Assembly: GCF_001757105.1 (NCBI RefSeq)
Contig: NZ_MDHN01000013.1
Coordinates: forward strand, 124,001 to 188,000
Direction: 5' to 3'
Length of the DNA: 64,000 bases
Origin: Alteromonas confluentis
Lineage (GTDB): Bacteria; Pseudomonadota; Gammaproteobacteria; Enterobacterales; Alteromonadaceae
In this document: positions 15,161-24,263 of the stretch, piece after piece
Layout: every line of letters begins with the position of its first letter
How positions within the stretch are numbered: the stretch's first letter is position 1
The notes under the pieces: model-generated
The model's database searches: none
Told to the model about the DNA's origin: nothing
What the model saw: only the letters and a program-made list of their open reading frames with translations
Made by a program: the position numbers and the translations under genes

Positions 15161-16792
15161 ATGACTAAAGCAACCGAAACCTTGATGCCGGAGCATACTG
15201 CGGCACACGATAACCTTTCTCACGAACACGATCATCATGAACATCATGGCGCCCCTGCAGGTTTGATGCGATGGGTACTGACCACTAACCACAAAGATAT
15301 TGGCACCCTGTATCTTTGGTTTGCTTTCATCATGTTTTTGGTGGGCGGTGCCATGGCCATGGTGATCCGGGCAGAGCTATTTCAGCCCGGCCTGCAAATT
15401 GTCGACCCTAATTTCTTTAATCAGATGACCACGGTTCATGGTCTCATTATGGTATTTGGTGCGGTGATGCCTGCATTCACTGGTTTAGCTAACTGGCTGA
15501 TCCCAATGATGATTGGTGCACCAGACATGGCGCTGCCGCGAATGAACAACTGGAGTTTCTGGATTCTGCCCTTCGCGTTTTCCATGCTGCTCGGCTCGTT
15601 ATTTATGGAAGGTGGTGGCCCGGCGTTTGGATGGACGTTTTATGCGCCGCTGTCTACCACTTACAGTAGCGACAGCACCGCATTATTTGTGTTCTCGGTA
15701 CACATTATGGGGATCTCCTCCATCATGGGTGCCATCAACGTTATCGTGACCATTTTCAACATGCGTGCGCCAAGCATGACCTGGATGAAAATGCCGTTGT
15801 TTGTATGGACCTGGTTAATCACGGCGTTTCTGCTGATCGCGGTAATGCCAGTACTGGCGGGTGCGGTAACGATGGTACTTACCGACAAATTTTTCGGTAC
15901 CAGCTTCTTTGATGCTGCCGGTGGTGGTGATCCGGTCATGTTTCAGCACATCTTCTGGTTCTTTGGACACCCAGAGGTGTACATCATGATCTTGCCGGCA
16001 TTTGGCATCATTTCTCAGATTGTACCCACCTTTGCTCGCAAACGCCTGTTTGGCTATGCCTCTATGGTGTACGCCACGGCGTCCATCGCATTGTTGTCGT
16101 TTATCGTTTGGGCGCATCACATGTTCACAACCGGTATGCCGGTGTTTGCTGAGATGTTCTTCATGTTCGCCACCATGCTGATTTCAGTACCGACGGGGGT
16201 GAAGGTATTTAACTGGGTGGCCACCATGTGGCGTGGGTCGATGACGTTCGAGATCCCCATGCTATTCGCCCTCGCCTTTATCGTGCTGTTTACTATTGGT
16301 GGTCTGTCTGGGCTGATGCTGGCGATTACGCCGGTGGACTTCCAGTATCACGATACCTATTTCGTGGTGGCACACTTCCACTATGTGCTGGTGACCGGGG
16401 CGGTATTCTCAATCATGGCGGCGGTGTATTACTGGTTACCGAAATGGACTGGCAAGATGTTTAACATCACATTGGCCAAGTGGCACTTCTGGTGCTCGCT
16501 GATTTCAGTGAACGTACTGTTCTTCCCTATGCACTTTGTGGGACTGGCCGGGATGCCTCGCCGTATTCCAGATTATTCGCTGCAATTCGCTGATTACAAC
16601 CAGTGGATCAGTATCGGTGGTTTCGCATTCGGCTTGTCACAGTTAATTTTCTTGGTGCTAGTGATCAAAGCCTGTCGCAAGGAAGGTGAACCGGTTACGT
16701 CACAGGTGTGGGAGGGCGCTGAAGGACTGGAATGGGAAATTCCATCCCCGGCCCCTTACCATACGTTCGAAACGCCTCCGAAAGTGAAGTAG
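15161..16792 (+). CDS. coxA: Cytochrome c oxidase subunit I
   Basis: The 543-residue heme-copper oxidase core has about 12 membrane helices. Visible landmarks are [11 protein letters not shown] (low-spin heme a His), [11 protein letters not shown] (CuB His and cross-linked Tyr), WAHHMFTTG (two CuB His) and [13 protein letters not shown] (heme ligands). The HPEVY pattern and the HHM pair fit an A-type aa3 proton pump. The N-terminus has an unusual His-rich cytosolic stretch (HDHHEHH, residues ~23-29) that might hold metal. Spacing of 9 nt to both neighbours supports one transcript. Confidence 0.98.
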   Translation: MTKATETLMPEHTAAHDNLSHEHDHHEHHGAPAGLMRWVLTTNHKDIGTLYLWFAFIMFLVGGAMAMVIRAELFQPGLQIVDPNFFNQMTTVHGLIMVFGAVMPAFTGLANWLIPMMIGAPDMALPRMNNWSFWILPFAFSMLLGSLFMEGGGPAFGWTFYAPLSTTYSSDSTALFVFSVHIMGISSIMGAINVIVTIFNMRAPSMTWMKMPLFVWTWLITAFLLIAVMPVLAGAVTMVLTDKFFGTSFFDAAGGGDPVMFQHIFWFFGHPEVYIMILPAFGIISQIVPTFARKRLFGYASMVYATASIALLSFIVWAHHMFTTGMPVFAEMFFMFATMLISVPTGVKVFNWVATMWRGSMTFEIPMLFALAFIVLFTIGGLSGLMLAITPVDFQYHDTYFVVAHFHYVLVTGAVFSIMAAVYYWLPKWTGKMFNITLAKWHFWCSLISVNVLFFPMHFVGLAGMPRRIPDYSLQFADYNQWISIGGFAFGLSQLIFLVLVIKACRKEGEPVTSQVWEGAEGLEWEIPSPAPYHTFETPPKVK

Positions 16793-16801
16793 GAGTGCGG
16801 T

Positions 16802-17392
16802 ATGACCTCGCCAACATCCGCTAATAACCGACTGGTACTACGACTCATTACCGTGGTTGTGGGGATGTTTGGCTTTGGGTTTGCGTTGGTGCCACTTTAC
16901 GACGTGTTCTGCGATATCACGGGCATTAATGGAAAAACGGATAACAAAGCCGCGGTTCGCACTGTCGATGAGATAGATAAGAACCGGGAAATCACCGTGG
17001 AATTCATCACCCGAACCAACAGTGGTATGCCCTGGGAGTTCAGGGCTGAAACGCAGAAGGTGCTGGTGCATCCGGGCGAAGTGAACACCGTGGCCTTTTA
17101 TGTGCGTAACCCGGCCAGCAGCAACATCATTGCTCAGGCTATTCCCTCTGTCAGCCCTGGTCAGGCGGCGCTGTATCTGAATAAAACCGAGTGTTTTTGC
17201 TTTAACCAACAGCCGCTACAGGCGGGACAGGAAGCCTGGATGCCCATGTCATTTTATGTGGATACCAGTCTGCCGGAAGACATCACCTATTTCACTTTGC
17301 AATACACGCTTTATGACGTGACCGCCCGGGCCACTGATTTGATGGAAAGCGACAACCCTTATTTACGACAACCTGTGAGCGGCAGCCGCTGA
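16802..17392 (+). CDS. ctaG: Cytochrome c oxidase assembly protein Cox11/CtaG
   Basis: The 196-residue copper chaperone delivers CuB to subunit I. It has one N-terminal membrane anchor (residues ~12-30, with FGFGFALVPLYDVFCDITG just after) and a periplasmic domain carrying the copper-binding ECFCF motif near residue 134. The tail region FYVDTSLPEDITYFTLQYTLY is typical of the family. It lies between coxA and coxC as is usual in gammaproteobacteria. Confidence 0.96.
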   Translation: MTSPTSANNRLVLRLITVVVGMFGFGFALVPLYDVFCDITGINGKTDNKAAVRTVDEIDKNREITVEFITRTNSGMPWEFRAETQKVLVHPGEVNTVAFYVRNPASSNIIAQAIPSVSPGQAALYLNKTECFCFNQQPLQAGQEAWMPMSFYVDTSLPEDITYFTLQYTLYDVTARATDLMESDNPYLRQPVSGSR

Positions 17393-17413
17393 CGGGGAGG
17401 AAGGAGAACCATC

Positions 17414-18292
17414 ATGCAACAACAATATGAACGTTATTACGTGCCCGCACAGAGCCCCTGGCCCATTGTCGGTGCGGTTGCCTTGTTTCTGATTGCAGTC
17501 GGTGCCGGTAATACGGTAATTGAAGCGACAAATGGGGAGTCGGGCCACGGTGGAAAGATCCTGGCGGTAGGTATCGTTGCGCTGCTAGTGATGCTGTTTG
17601 GCTGGTTTAAAAACCAGATTGATGAATCGATGAGCGGGCTGTATAGCAGTCAGCTTGGTCGTTCGTACCGACAAGGCATGAGCTGGTTTATCTTTTCTGA
17701 AGTGATGTTCTTTGCGGCGTTCTTCGGCGCTCTGTTTTACGCGCGGGTAATTTCAGTGCCCTGGTTAGGTGGTGCATCGAATAACGCCATGACCAACGAC
17801 GTATTGTGGCCTGCGTTTGAGGCCATGTGGCCGCTTATTCAAACGCCTGGTGGCACTACCACGCAGCAAATGAGTGCGGCTGGCTTGCCTACCATTAACA
17901 CCATTATTCTGCTGATATCGTCGGTGACTCTGCACTTTGCCCATGTTGGCCTGGAACAGAATAAGCGCAAGCAGCTCACCATCATGCTGGGCGTAACCAT
18001 TCTACTGGGCTTAGCGTTTCTGAGTTTACAGGTAGAAGAGTATATCCATGCCTATCAGGAGCTAGGGCTAACACTGCAATCCGGTATTTACGGCAACACC
18101 TTCTTCCTGCTTACCGGCTTCCACGGCATGCATGTGACGCTGGGCACATTGATTTTAATTGTCTTATTTTTCCGCATCCTGAAAGGGCATTTTACCCCTC
18201 AAAATCACTTCGCCTTCCAGGCCGGTAGCTGGTACTGGCACTTTGTGGATGTGGTGTGGGTCATGCTCTTTCTGTTTGTGTATGTGTTGTAG
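17414..18292 (+). CDS. coxC: Cytochrome c oxidase subunit III
   Basis: The 292-residue, seven-helix subunit stabilises the proton-pumping oxidase. Conserved pieces include WFIFSEVMFFAAFFGALFYAR, QVEEYIHAY, the GFHGMHVTLGT helix and the C-terminal GSWYWHFVDVVWVMLFLFVY. A GGAGGAAGGAGAA ribosome site precedes the ATG. It is the last gene before the operon is interrupted by an intergenic repeat and a reversed DUF2909 gene. Confidence 0.97.
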   Translation: MQQQYERYYVPAQSPWPIVGAVALFLIAVGAGNTVIEATNGESGHGGKILAVGIVALLVMLFGWFKNQIDESMSGLYSSQLGRSYRQGMSWFIFSEVMFFAAFFGALFYARVISVPWLGGASNNAMTNDVLWPAFEAMWPLIQTPGGTTTQQMSAAGLPTINTIILLISSVTLHFAHVGLEQNKRKQLTIMLGVTILLGLAFLSLQVEEYIHAYQELGLTLQSGIYGNTFFLLTGFHGMHVTLGTLILIVLFFRILKGHFTPQNHFAFQAGSWYWHFVDVVWVMLFLFVYVL

Positions 18293-18350
18293 AGGAGTTT
18301 GGGCGGATGGCTTTCTGAGGACTAGCGCATGATAGATGGTGGTTGTTAGT

Positions 18351-18477
18351 GCGCGCCGGGATGAGAGGCGCAATGCATTTTTAAACCGTCTGCCGCAGGG
18401 ATGCGGCAGTCGAGCGCCCAGGGATGGGTTTACCGCGTGTTTAAAAATGCAATGTGCCTCTCAACCGAAAGGCGCGC
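18351..18477. repeat. Double-hairpin intergenic repeat element, copy 1
   Basis: A 127-nt nested inverted repeat lies between convergent genes. The outer arms are 18351-18385 and 18441-18477 (shared blocks GCGCGCC, TGAGAGGC and GCATTTTTAAA). They enclose a 55-nt core (18386-18440, minus orientation) with two hairpins whose loop is GGGA on the plus strand: CTGCCGCA/TGCGGCAG at 18390-18409 and CCCA/TGGG at 18419-18430. The core matches the copy at 29281-29335 in 46 of 55 positions without gaps, with compensatory changes in both stems. It may act as a bidirectional terminator and resembles REP-type elements. Confidence 0.85.
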
Positions 18478-18498
18478 ATCTCTGCAATTTGCCACGGT

Positions 18499-18708
18499 TC
18501 AGTAAGGCGTGGGATTGGGAGTGATAAGGCCGGTGGCAAGGGCCACGAGAATGAGTAGCACGATAATGACAGAAGTCATTACCCGGCGACCGATGTACTT
18601 GCTCATTGGTTCGCCGTCAGGGTTGTCTTTCATCATCACACGCATGGCAAGAAACAGGTTGATGATCATGTAGATCAGCAGGCAAACCAGAACGATTTTT
18701 ATAATCAT
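18499..18708 (-). CDS. DUF2909 family twin-membrane-helix protein
   Basis: A 69-residue protein with two hydrophobic helices (residues ~3-24 and ~46-62) flanking the family loop RVMMKDNPDGEPMSKYIGRR. DUF2909 genes are commonly found inside oxidase operons in this orientation in gammaproteobacteria, and an oxidase assembly or accessory role is assumed but unproven. The start at 18708 is selected because GGAG lies just upstream and the domain begins there; longer frames extend into surf1. It is divergent from surf1 with 30 nt between start codons. Confidence 0.82.
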   Translation of the reverse strand: MIIKIVLVCLLIYMIINLFLAMRVMMKDNPDGEPMSKYIGRRVMTSVIIVLLILVALATGLITPNPTPY

Positions 18709-18738
18709 ATTTTTCTCCATCAGCAGCAGGAGCCAAAC

Positions 18739-19449
18739 ATGAAACAACCACGTCGGTTCCCTTCCCTTCCTACCGCAGCGGTGGTTCTGACTGCGGTTAT
18801 CTGTATGGTTTTGCTCGGATTCTGGCAGTTGGATCGGATGCATCAGAAAGAGCAACGTTTGGCTAGCATAGCGCAAAAAAGCGGCGAGGGAGCAATTTCT
18901 CTTGATGCACTCAAACCTCAGCAGGAAGACATTCGAGACTATCAGGTTGGCTTCAATGGGCGGGCTGAAAGTAACCAGATCTTGTTTTTAGATAACCGTG
19001 TGCAAAACGGCAAGGTGGGTTACGAAGTACTGGTACCAGTGCAAAGTACTGACGGTACCGTACTCGTTAACTTTGGCTGGGTAGCAGCACCTGCCCTGCG
19101 CAGTGAGTTGCCCCACGTCGACCTTGCGCAAACCTATCAACATTTTCACGGGCGGATCTCTATACCCGGGCACAATCCCGTTGTTCGTGAAACCTTGCCT
19201 TTCGATGCATCCTTCCCGGTAGTGATTCAGGCTGTGGATCTGGACTTTATTCGTCGCTTAACCGGGAAGTCGTTGCTGCCTTATGTAGTGGAGCTTACCG
19301 CGCCTGAGCAAAGTGAATTTATTCGCGATTGGCAGCCGGTGGTGATGCCGCCCGAGAAACATTTCGCCTATGCCATTCAGTGGTTTGGCTTGGCCGTCGC
19401 CGCGGCTGCAGTCAGTTATTTTTCGTTAATTTCGAACAGAAAAGGATAG
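18739..19449 (+). CDS. SURF1 family cytochrome oxidase biogenesis protein
   Basis: The 236-residue protein has one membrane helix at each end (residues ~12-32 and ~210-228) and a periplasmic middle. Conserved family features are GFWQLDRMHQKEQR after the first helix, VLVNFGWVAAP near the middle and FAYAIQWFGLAVAA at the C-terminal helix. SURF1 assists heme a insertion into subunit I. It overlaps no neighbour and is followed after 4 nt by the CxxxC protein. Confidence 0.93.
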   Translation: MKQPRRFPSLPTAAVVLTAVICMVLLGFWQLDRMHQKEQRLASIAQKSGEGAISLDALKPQQEDIRDYQVGFNGRAESNQILFLDNRVQNGKVGYEVLVPVQSTDGTVLVNFGWVAAPALRSELPHVDLAQTYQHFHGRISIPGHNPVVRETLPFDASFPVVIQAVDLDFIRRLTGKSLLPYVVELTAPEQSEFIRDWQPVVMPPEKHFAYAIQWFGLAVAAAAVSYFSLISNRKG

Positions 19450-19453
19450 CGCT

Positions 19454-20011
19454 ATGTCGGTTAAAAATAGCAAAGTTACCATACTGGGCGTTGCCGCCGC
19501 CTTTGTCTTACCGGTGTTGATTGCAAAATTAGCGCTGGATAATGGTTGGTTTACCCAGGGAGCGACCAATAAAGGTGAGTTGCTACAGCCCACACGGGAT
19601 CTCTCCACCGTTTTTGCCAGCGAGGAACCCAAATGGCGGCTGGTTTACTCGCTACCCGCTCACTGTGATCAGGCCTGCGAGAATGCCATTTTTAGTATTC
19701 ATCAAGTGTGGATGGCGCTGGGGCGTGAAACTGAGCGCGCTCAGGCTACCGTACTGGTGAGTGAAAGCAGTGATGCCACGGTGATCGATAAGTTGGGCGA
19801 AGAGCAAAATTTGCATGTGGTGCAGGTTTCAGAAAACGCACTCAATCGCGCGATAACCGCAGAAGATTCAGCCACTATTTTACTGGTCGATACGCTCAAT
19901 AATGCCATGTTGCGTTATCCGGTATCGGGCGATAAGCAAACAGCCATACAGCGCAGCCGCGACATTCTGGCTGATGTAAAAAAGCTGCTGAAGCTATCAC
20001 GCATTGGGTAG
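19454..20011 (+). CDS. Oxidase-operon membrane protein with CxxxC motif (thioredoxin-like)
   Basis: The 185-residue protein has one N-terminal helix (residues ~9-30) and a periplasmic domain containing HCDQAC (CxxxC) near residue 75, the spacing used by SCO-type copper chaperones and thiol proteins. The segment VYSLPAHCDQACENAIFSIHQVW followed by ATVLVSESSD fits a thioredoxin-like fold by eye. Homologous unnamed proteins occupy this position in other gammaproteobacterial oxidase operons. It could handle copper or thiol chemistry during CuA or heme assembly, which is inference. It sits 9 nt before ctaA. Confidence 0.7.
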   Translation: MSVKNSKVTILGVAAAFVLPVLIAKLALDNGWFTQGATNKGELLQPTRDLSTVFASEEPKWRLVYSLPAHCDQACENAIFSIHQVWMALGRETERAQATVLVSESSDATVIDKLGEEQNLHVVQVSENALNRAITAEDSATILLVDTLNNAMLRYPVSGDKQTAIQRSRDILADVKKLLKLSRIG

Positions 20012-20020
20012 GAGGTTGCA

Positions 20021-21010
20021 ATGAGAAAGCTCGTCCTGTTTAGTCTGTTTTTAGCTGTGTTTGTGATCATTCTTGGCGCGTATACCCGTCTCACCGATGC
20101 GGGGCTCGGATGCCCTGACTGGCCGGGTTGCTATGGCTTGCTCTCGGTGCCAACCGCAGAGCACCATGTGGCTGCAGCCAATGAGGCTTTTCCCGACCGC
20201 CCGGTAGAAGCGGCAAAAGCCTGGAATGAAATGATTCACCGTTATTTTGCGGGTGCACTGGGCATGTGCATTTTCACTATTGCGGCCATGGCGTTCAGGC
20301 GCCGGCACAAAGGGCAGTCTCTACGTCTGCCATTTTTCCTGGTTGGGCTGATTATTTTTCAGGCCATTCTGGGCATGCTTACTGTGACCCTTAATTTACT
20401 TCCTGTTGTGGTGATGGGGCACTTGTTGGGCGGGTTTACCATTTTGGCGTGTTTGTTTTTACTCCATCTTAAGCTTCGTGATGGCGCGCGCATCAAGCCT
20501 CGGCGGATCAACCGGCTCACGAAGGCTGCGCTGCTGGGAACCGCTATTTTGTTGATGCAAATTAGTTTGGGAGGCTGGACATCTGCCAACTACGCGGCGT
20601 TAGCCTGTACGGAATTTCCGGTATGTGAAGATGGATGGTCGGTTCGACTGGACTTCTCCGGTGCGTTCAGTGTGCCTTATGCTGAAACTTACGAATACGG
20701 TGCCCACGGTTACGGCGAGCGCATGACCATGCACATTGTTCATCGGGCTGGGGCCGTGGTGACATTCCTTTATTTGCTATGGTTGGGTTTCAGGCTTTAC
20801 ACCAAAGAGTTTGCTACACCAGTGAAAACGGCCGGTTTAGTGCTGGTGGGTGTATTAATGATTCAGGTAACGCTTGGGGTGAGCAACATTCTCCTGAGTC
20901 TGCCGGTACTGGTGGCGGTGGCACATAATATTGTCGCGGCTTGCTTGTTGTTGGTCATGGTGTGGATCACCTATCAGGTGTCCAGAGTGCAGGGAGAAAT
21001 TCATGGCTAA
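20021..21010 (+). CDS. ctaA: Heme A synthase CtaA/COX15
   Basis: The 329-residue, eight-helix membrane protein oxidises the C8 methyl of heme O to give heme A. The four conserved His segments are present: [28 protein letters not shown] and [10 protein letters not shown]. The opening [18 protein letters not shown] with two Cys is the standard first periplasmic loop. The end overlaps the ctaB start by 8 nt, indicating translational coupling. Confidence 0.96.
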   Translation: MRKLVLFSLFLAVFVIILGAYTRLTDAGLGCPDWPGCYGLLSVPTAEHHVAAANEAFPDRPVEAAKAWNEMIHRYFAGALGMCIFTIAAMAFRRRHKGQSLRLPFFLVGLIIFQAILGMLTVTLNLLPVVVMGHLLGGFTILACLFLLHLKLRDGARIKPRRINRLTKAALLGTAILLMQISLGGWTSANYAALACTEFPVCEDGWSVRLDFSGAFSVPYAETYEYGAHGYGERMTMHIVHRAGAVVTFLYLLWLGFRLYTKEFATPVKTAGLVLVGVLMIQVTLGVSNILLSLPVLVAVAHNIVAACLLLVMVWITYQVSRVQGEIHG

Positions 21011-21920
21011 ATCCATTTCAGCACCAACCCGGCGTGGAATTAACTATCAGCAGGCGAACTGGCGAGATTATTACGAACTCACCAAGCCGAAGGTGGTGAT
21101 GCTATTGCTGCTAACAGCATTAGTCGGTATGTGCCTTGCCACTGAAGGCTGGGTGCAATGGAAGGTTTTATTGGCGGGAATGACCGGTATCGGCTTACTT
21201 TCCTCATCTGCTGCGGTGATAAATCATGTTGTCGACCACCGTATCGACGGTATGATGGCGCGTACCGTGAACCGGCCTGTGGTGAAAGGCAAAGTGTCTA
21301 TAGACCGTGCGCTTTGGTTTGCTGCGATACTAGGTGCCGCTGGATTCGTCATTTTATCTGCGTGGGTTAATATGCTTACCGCCATGCTTACTCTGGCCAG
21401 CCTGGTAGGCTATGCGGTGATTTACACCATGTTTTTAAAGCGTGCGACACCGCAGAACATCGTAATTGGCGGGCTGGCCGGTGCTGCACCGCCGCTGCTT
21501 GGTTGGACTGCCGTAACCAATGAGGTGCACGCCCACGCGCTACTGCTGGTTCTGATTGTGTTTACCTGGACGCCGCCTCATTTCTGGGCGTTAGCTATCC
21601 ATCGCAAGAAAGATTATGCCCGGGCAAACATTCCCATGCTACCTGTTACGCATGGCGAAGAATTCACCAAAACATCGGTGCTCGGATATACCATTTTGCT
21701 AGTCTTGGTATGCCTGTTGCCGTACCTGGTGGGTATGTCTCACATGATATATCTGATTGGTTCATTGGTTCTGAACGCAGGTTTCTGTGCCTGGGCATAC
21801 CGGCTTAAATTCGCCTGCGAAGAAGATACGGCAATCAAAACATTCCGTTATTCGATTGTTCATCTCATGCTATTGTTTGTGGTGCTTTTATTCGACCACT
21901 ACATGCCAATAACGTTATGA
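21003..21920 (+). CDS. ctaB: Heme O synthase (protoheme IX farnesyltransferase) CtaB/COX10
   Basis: The 305-residue UbiA-family prenyltransferase converts heme B to heme O. The aspartate-rich motif [19 protein letters not shown] (about residue 76) and the second-half segment [14 protein letters not shown] are present, with about eight to nine membrane helices. The ATG at 21003 is preferred to an in-frame ATG 72 nt upstream because it has GGGAG upstream and begins the conserved region at TKPKVV. It overlaps ctaA by 8 nt and sco by 4 nt. Confidence 0.96.
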   Translation: MAKSISAPTRRGINYQQANWRDYYELTKPKVVMLLLLTALVGMCLATEGWVQWKVLLAGMTGIGLLSSSAAVINHVVDHRIDGMMARTVNRPVVKGKVSIDRALWFAAILGAAGFVILSAWVNMLTAMLTLASLVGYAVIYTMFLKRATPQNIVIGGLAGAAPPLLGWTAVTNEVHAHALLLVLIVFTWTPPHFWALAIHRKKDYARANIPMLPVTHGEEFTKTSVLGYTILLVLVCLLPYLVGMSHMIYLIGSLVLNAGFCAWAYRLKFACEEDTAIKTFRYSIVHLMLLFVVLLFDHYMPITL

Positions 21921-22564
21921 CGCAAAGAACCCTTACCGGTATCGTCGCCATTGTTGCACTGATTGCCGGCATTTATGGTGCTATTTATATTGCCCCGCCT
22001 GAAGCTGATGAAAATACGGTGGATTATTTTCAGTATTACCCTGCACCAAAAGCCATTGATGAATTCACGCTTACTGATGCTAATGGCGACCCTTTTACCC
22101 GCGAAAATCTCAAAAATAAATGGACCTTGGTTTTTCTGGGCTACACTTATTGTCCGGATGTCTGTCCGACAACGCTGGCTTCGTTGAAGAAAATCTGGCC
22201 TGTACTTTCGTCTAGGTTTGAAAAATCTAATATACAAGTACTTTTTTTATCAGTCGATCCAAAAAGGGATACTATTCAAAGGCTTAATAGTTATATAAGT
22301 TTTTTTAATAAAGATTTTCTTGCTGCTACCGGACCACACGCTGAAATCTTTCCTCTTGTCAGGAACTTAGGATTGATGTATGCATTGTCTGAAGATACCG
22401 AAAAAGAAGCCTACTTGGTTGATCATAGTGCTTCTGTGGTAGTTGTCGGACCTGATGCTGAAGTCATCGGGCGATTTAAACCAACAATGGAGCCGGGAAA
22501 ATTAGCAATCAGTGACAGTGAGCAAATTCTTGCAGACATGCCCAAGATTGTTTCATCTCGATAG
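21917..22564 (+). CDS. SCO1/SenC/PrrC family copper chaperone
   Basis: The 215-residue protein has an N-terminal membrane anchor and a thioredoxin-fold domain with the CuA-loading CPDVCP motif (CxxxC) near residue 80 and the distal His in [14 protein letters not shown] proteins deliver copper or electrons to the CuA site of subunit II, fitting the end of the operon. The start overlaps the ctaB stop as ATGA. Base composition drops sharply inside the gene: 22201-22320 is about 25% GC (30 of 120) while the flanks are near 45-50%. Confidence 0.94.
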   Translation: MTQRTLTGIVAIVALIAGIYGAIYIAPPEADENTVDYFQYYPAPKAIDEFTLTDANGDPFTRENLKNKWTLVFLGYTYCPDVCPTTLASLKKIWPVLSSRFEKSNIQVLFLSVDPKRDTIQRLNSYISFFNKDFLAATGPHAEIFPLVRNLGLMYALSEDTEKEAYLVDHSASVVVVGPDAEVIGRFKPTMEPGKLAISDSEQILADMPKIVSSR

Positions 22565-22569
22565 TATGC

Positions 22570-23169
22570 ATGACAGTAGTAGTGAGACAGGCCGAGGCAG
22601 GGGACATGGACTTCGCCGTTCCCTTATTGTTAGACGCCGGAGAGCATTTACTTATCGACATCTTCGGGAACGGAGAGCGTGAACGCGCCTACGATTTCCT
22701 CATTACAGCCTGGAACAGTGGTACAGGCCAATATGGCTACGCAAATCACTGGGTAGCCTGCATCGACGAGCAAATTGTCGGCATTATTTCATCCTGGCAT
22801 GACAAACTTCCCGCGCAATTCGACAGGGATACGCTGACATCGATTACCGATTTTTATGGTTTGGATGAAGCCATTGATGTGGTCATGCGGAGTCAAACGT
22901 ACACGATTGCATTGAACCCTCCGCTGGTGCTCGAATTGGCAATTGGTCACCTGGCTGTTGCTGCCGGCGCTCGCCGTAATGGCATTGCAACCAGCTTAGT
23001 GCGTTTCAAAGAACGTATGGCACGGGAAATGGGTAAGTTGTCTGTGGTTTTAGACGTTCATACTGGGAACAAACGTGCCATCGATTTCTATCAAGCTATT
23101 GGCTTTAAGCCGCGGCAAGAAATTCCGCCTTTCATGCAAATGACAAAAGGCGTCGCCCCACTCGGCTGA
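22570..23169 (+). CDS. GNAT family N-acetyltransferase
   Basis: The 199-residue protein has the GNAT layout: VRQAEAGDMDFAVPLLLDA at the N-terminus, LELAIGHLAVAAGARRNGIATSLV as the acetyl-CoA pyrophosphate-binding loop (R-x-x-G-I-A), and NKRAIDFYQAIGFKP as motif B. The substrate is unknown. It follows the SCO gene by 5 nt on the same strand, so it may be cotranscribed, but no link to oxidase assembly is implied. Confidence 0.85.
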   Translation: MTVVVRQAEAGDMDFAVPLLLDAGEHLLIDIFGNGERERAYDFLITAWNSGTGQYGYANHWVACIDEQIVGIISSWHDKLPAQFDRDTLTSITDFYGLDEAIDVVMRSQTYTIALNPPLVLELAIGHLAVAAGARRNGIATSLVRFKERMAREMGKLSVVLDVHTGNKRAIDFYQAIGFKPRQEIPPFMQMTKGVAPLG

Positions 23170-23183
23170 ATTAAATAGCCTGA

Positions 23184-24263
23184 TTAGTCAGGATACGTAC
23201 CATCCTGGCGTGAAACGAAGAACGGCTGGGAAAACCAGTAGTAGCGGCGGTTCTGTGAATTAGAGGGCGCGGTGCAATTTATGCGGGAACGGCCGGTGGG
23301 GAGCACGGTGTCCAGCGTGTAGGAAAGTGTGCCGGGACCCGCTTCAATCGGTAGTTTTTCGTTTTGAAAGTAACAGGCTGCCTGACTCAATCTCACATCA
23401 TTACCGTCTATTTTCAACGTAATGGTTTCGTCGATTATTGGATTTGTGCGCTCAGGATCATCAACGCCACTGGCGGTGACCGGCATCCCCAAACTGTTCA
23501 TTTTTACTTTGATGGGCTCCATGTTCGCGAATCGGCCCGCGGCAGGAAATCTGGGTAGTGCGGTAAAATCGCTGTAACTGCTAACACCGCCAGAATGCTG
23601 TCCGAACCCCACATAGCCATTACTTGCCAGTTTCTCTGCCAGCACTTCGTTGTATTCACCGAAGGGGTAAGCCAGGTATTTAAGCGACTCGCCAATATGA
23701 GATTCAAGCTTTTGCTCAGCTTCTTCCACATTACCCCATACTCGCTCAAGCCAGGCCGCTTTGCTTTCATCAGGGAGTCTGTTGAGCATGTGAATGTGGT
23801 CAAGCGTGTGGTTGGCAAAGTCGACACCGTCGTCATGCATCGCTTTCACATCGTCCCAGGTGAGCTGATTGCTCAAGCGGCCAATCTCGTCAGGGTTCAC
23901 GAATACGGTGTACGGGAGTGACAAAGACTGCAATATAGGGTGCCCGTTCTCGAGAATGTTGCGATAGCCATCATCGAAAGTGATAGCAACGGTTTTTGGG
24001 GGCAATGATTTCTTTTGTTGTAGCGCAGCGACCACGTCGGGCAGCGGCATCACATGAAAGTTTTCGGCCAGGTAGGTCATGTGCGTTTTGAATTGCTCTG
24101 GCGAAATACTGGTGCTGGCAGGTGTGCTGTCTGAAACATGATGGTAAAGCAGGATCACGGCGCTGTCGTCAGCATGAGCCGAGCCCATCATTGCCGATAA
24201 TCCAAAACCGGCGATTAACGCGCCTTTTGTCACCGATGACATCAAGTTTCTGATAAGCTGCAT
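23184..24263 (-). CDS. Exported polysaccharide deacetylase (NodB homology)
   Basis: About 359 residues. A signal peptide precedes a NodB-type carbohydrate esterase domain: VILLYHHVSD, VAITFDDGYRNI (catalytic Asp and metal Asp) and DFANHTLDHIHM (HxxxH metal ligands), then YLAYPFGEYNE. It would deacetylate an N- or O-acetylated glycan in the periplasm or outside. A C-terminal beta-rich extension of about 100 residues follows the catalytic domain. The second ATG (24261-24263) is chosen because GAGG lies 7 nt upstream; a first ATG at 24269 would add two residues. Its start overlaps that of the divergent MATE gene. Confidence 0.9.
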   Translation of the reverse strand: MQLIRNLMSSVTKGALIAGFGLSAMMGSAHADDSAVILLYHHVSDSTPASTSISPEQFKTHMTYLAENFHVMPLPDVVAALQQKKSLPPKTVAITFDDGYRNILENGHPILQSLSLPYTVFVNPDEIGRLSNQLTWDDVKAMHDDGVDFANHTLDHIHMLNRLPDESKAAWLERVWGNVEEAEQKLESHIGESLKYLAYPFGEYNEVLAEKLASNGYVGFGQHSGGVSSYSDFTALPRFPAAGRFANMEPIKVKMNSLGMPVTASGVDDPERTNPIIDETITLKIDGNDVRLSQAACYFQNEKLPIEAGPGTLSYTLDTVLPTGRSRINCTAPSNSQNRRYYWFSQPFFVSRQDGTYPD

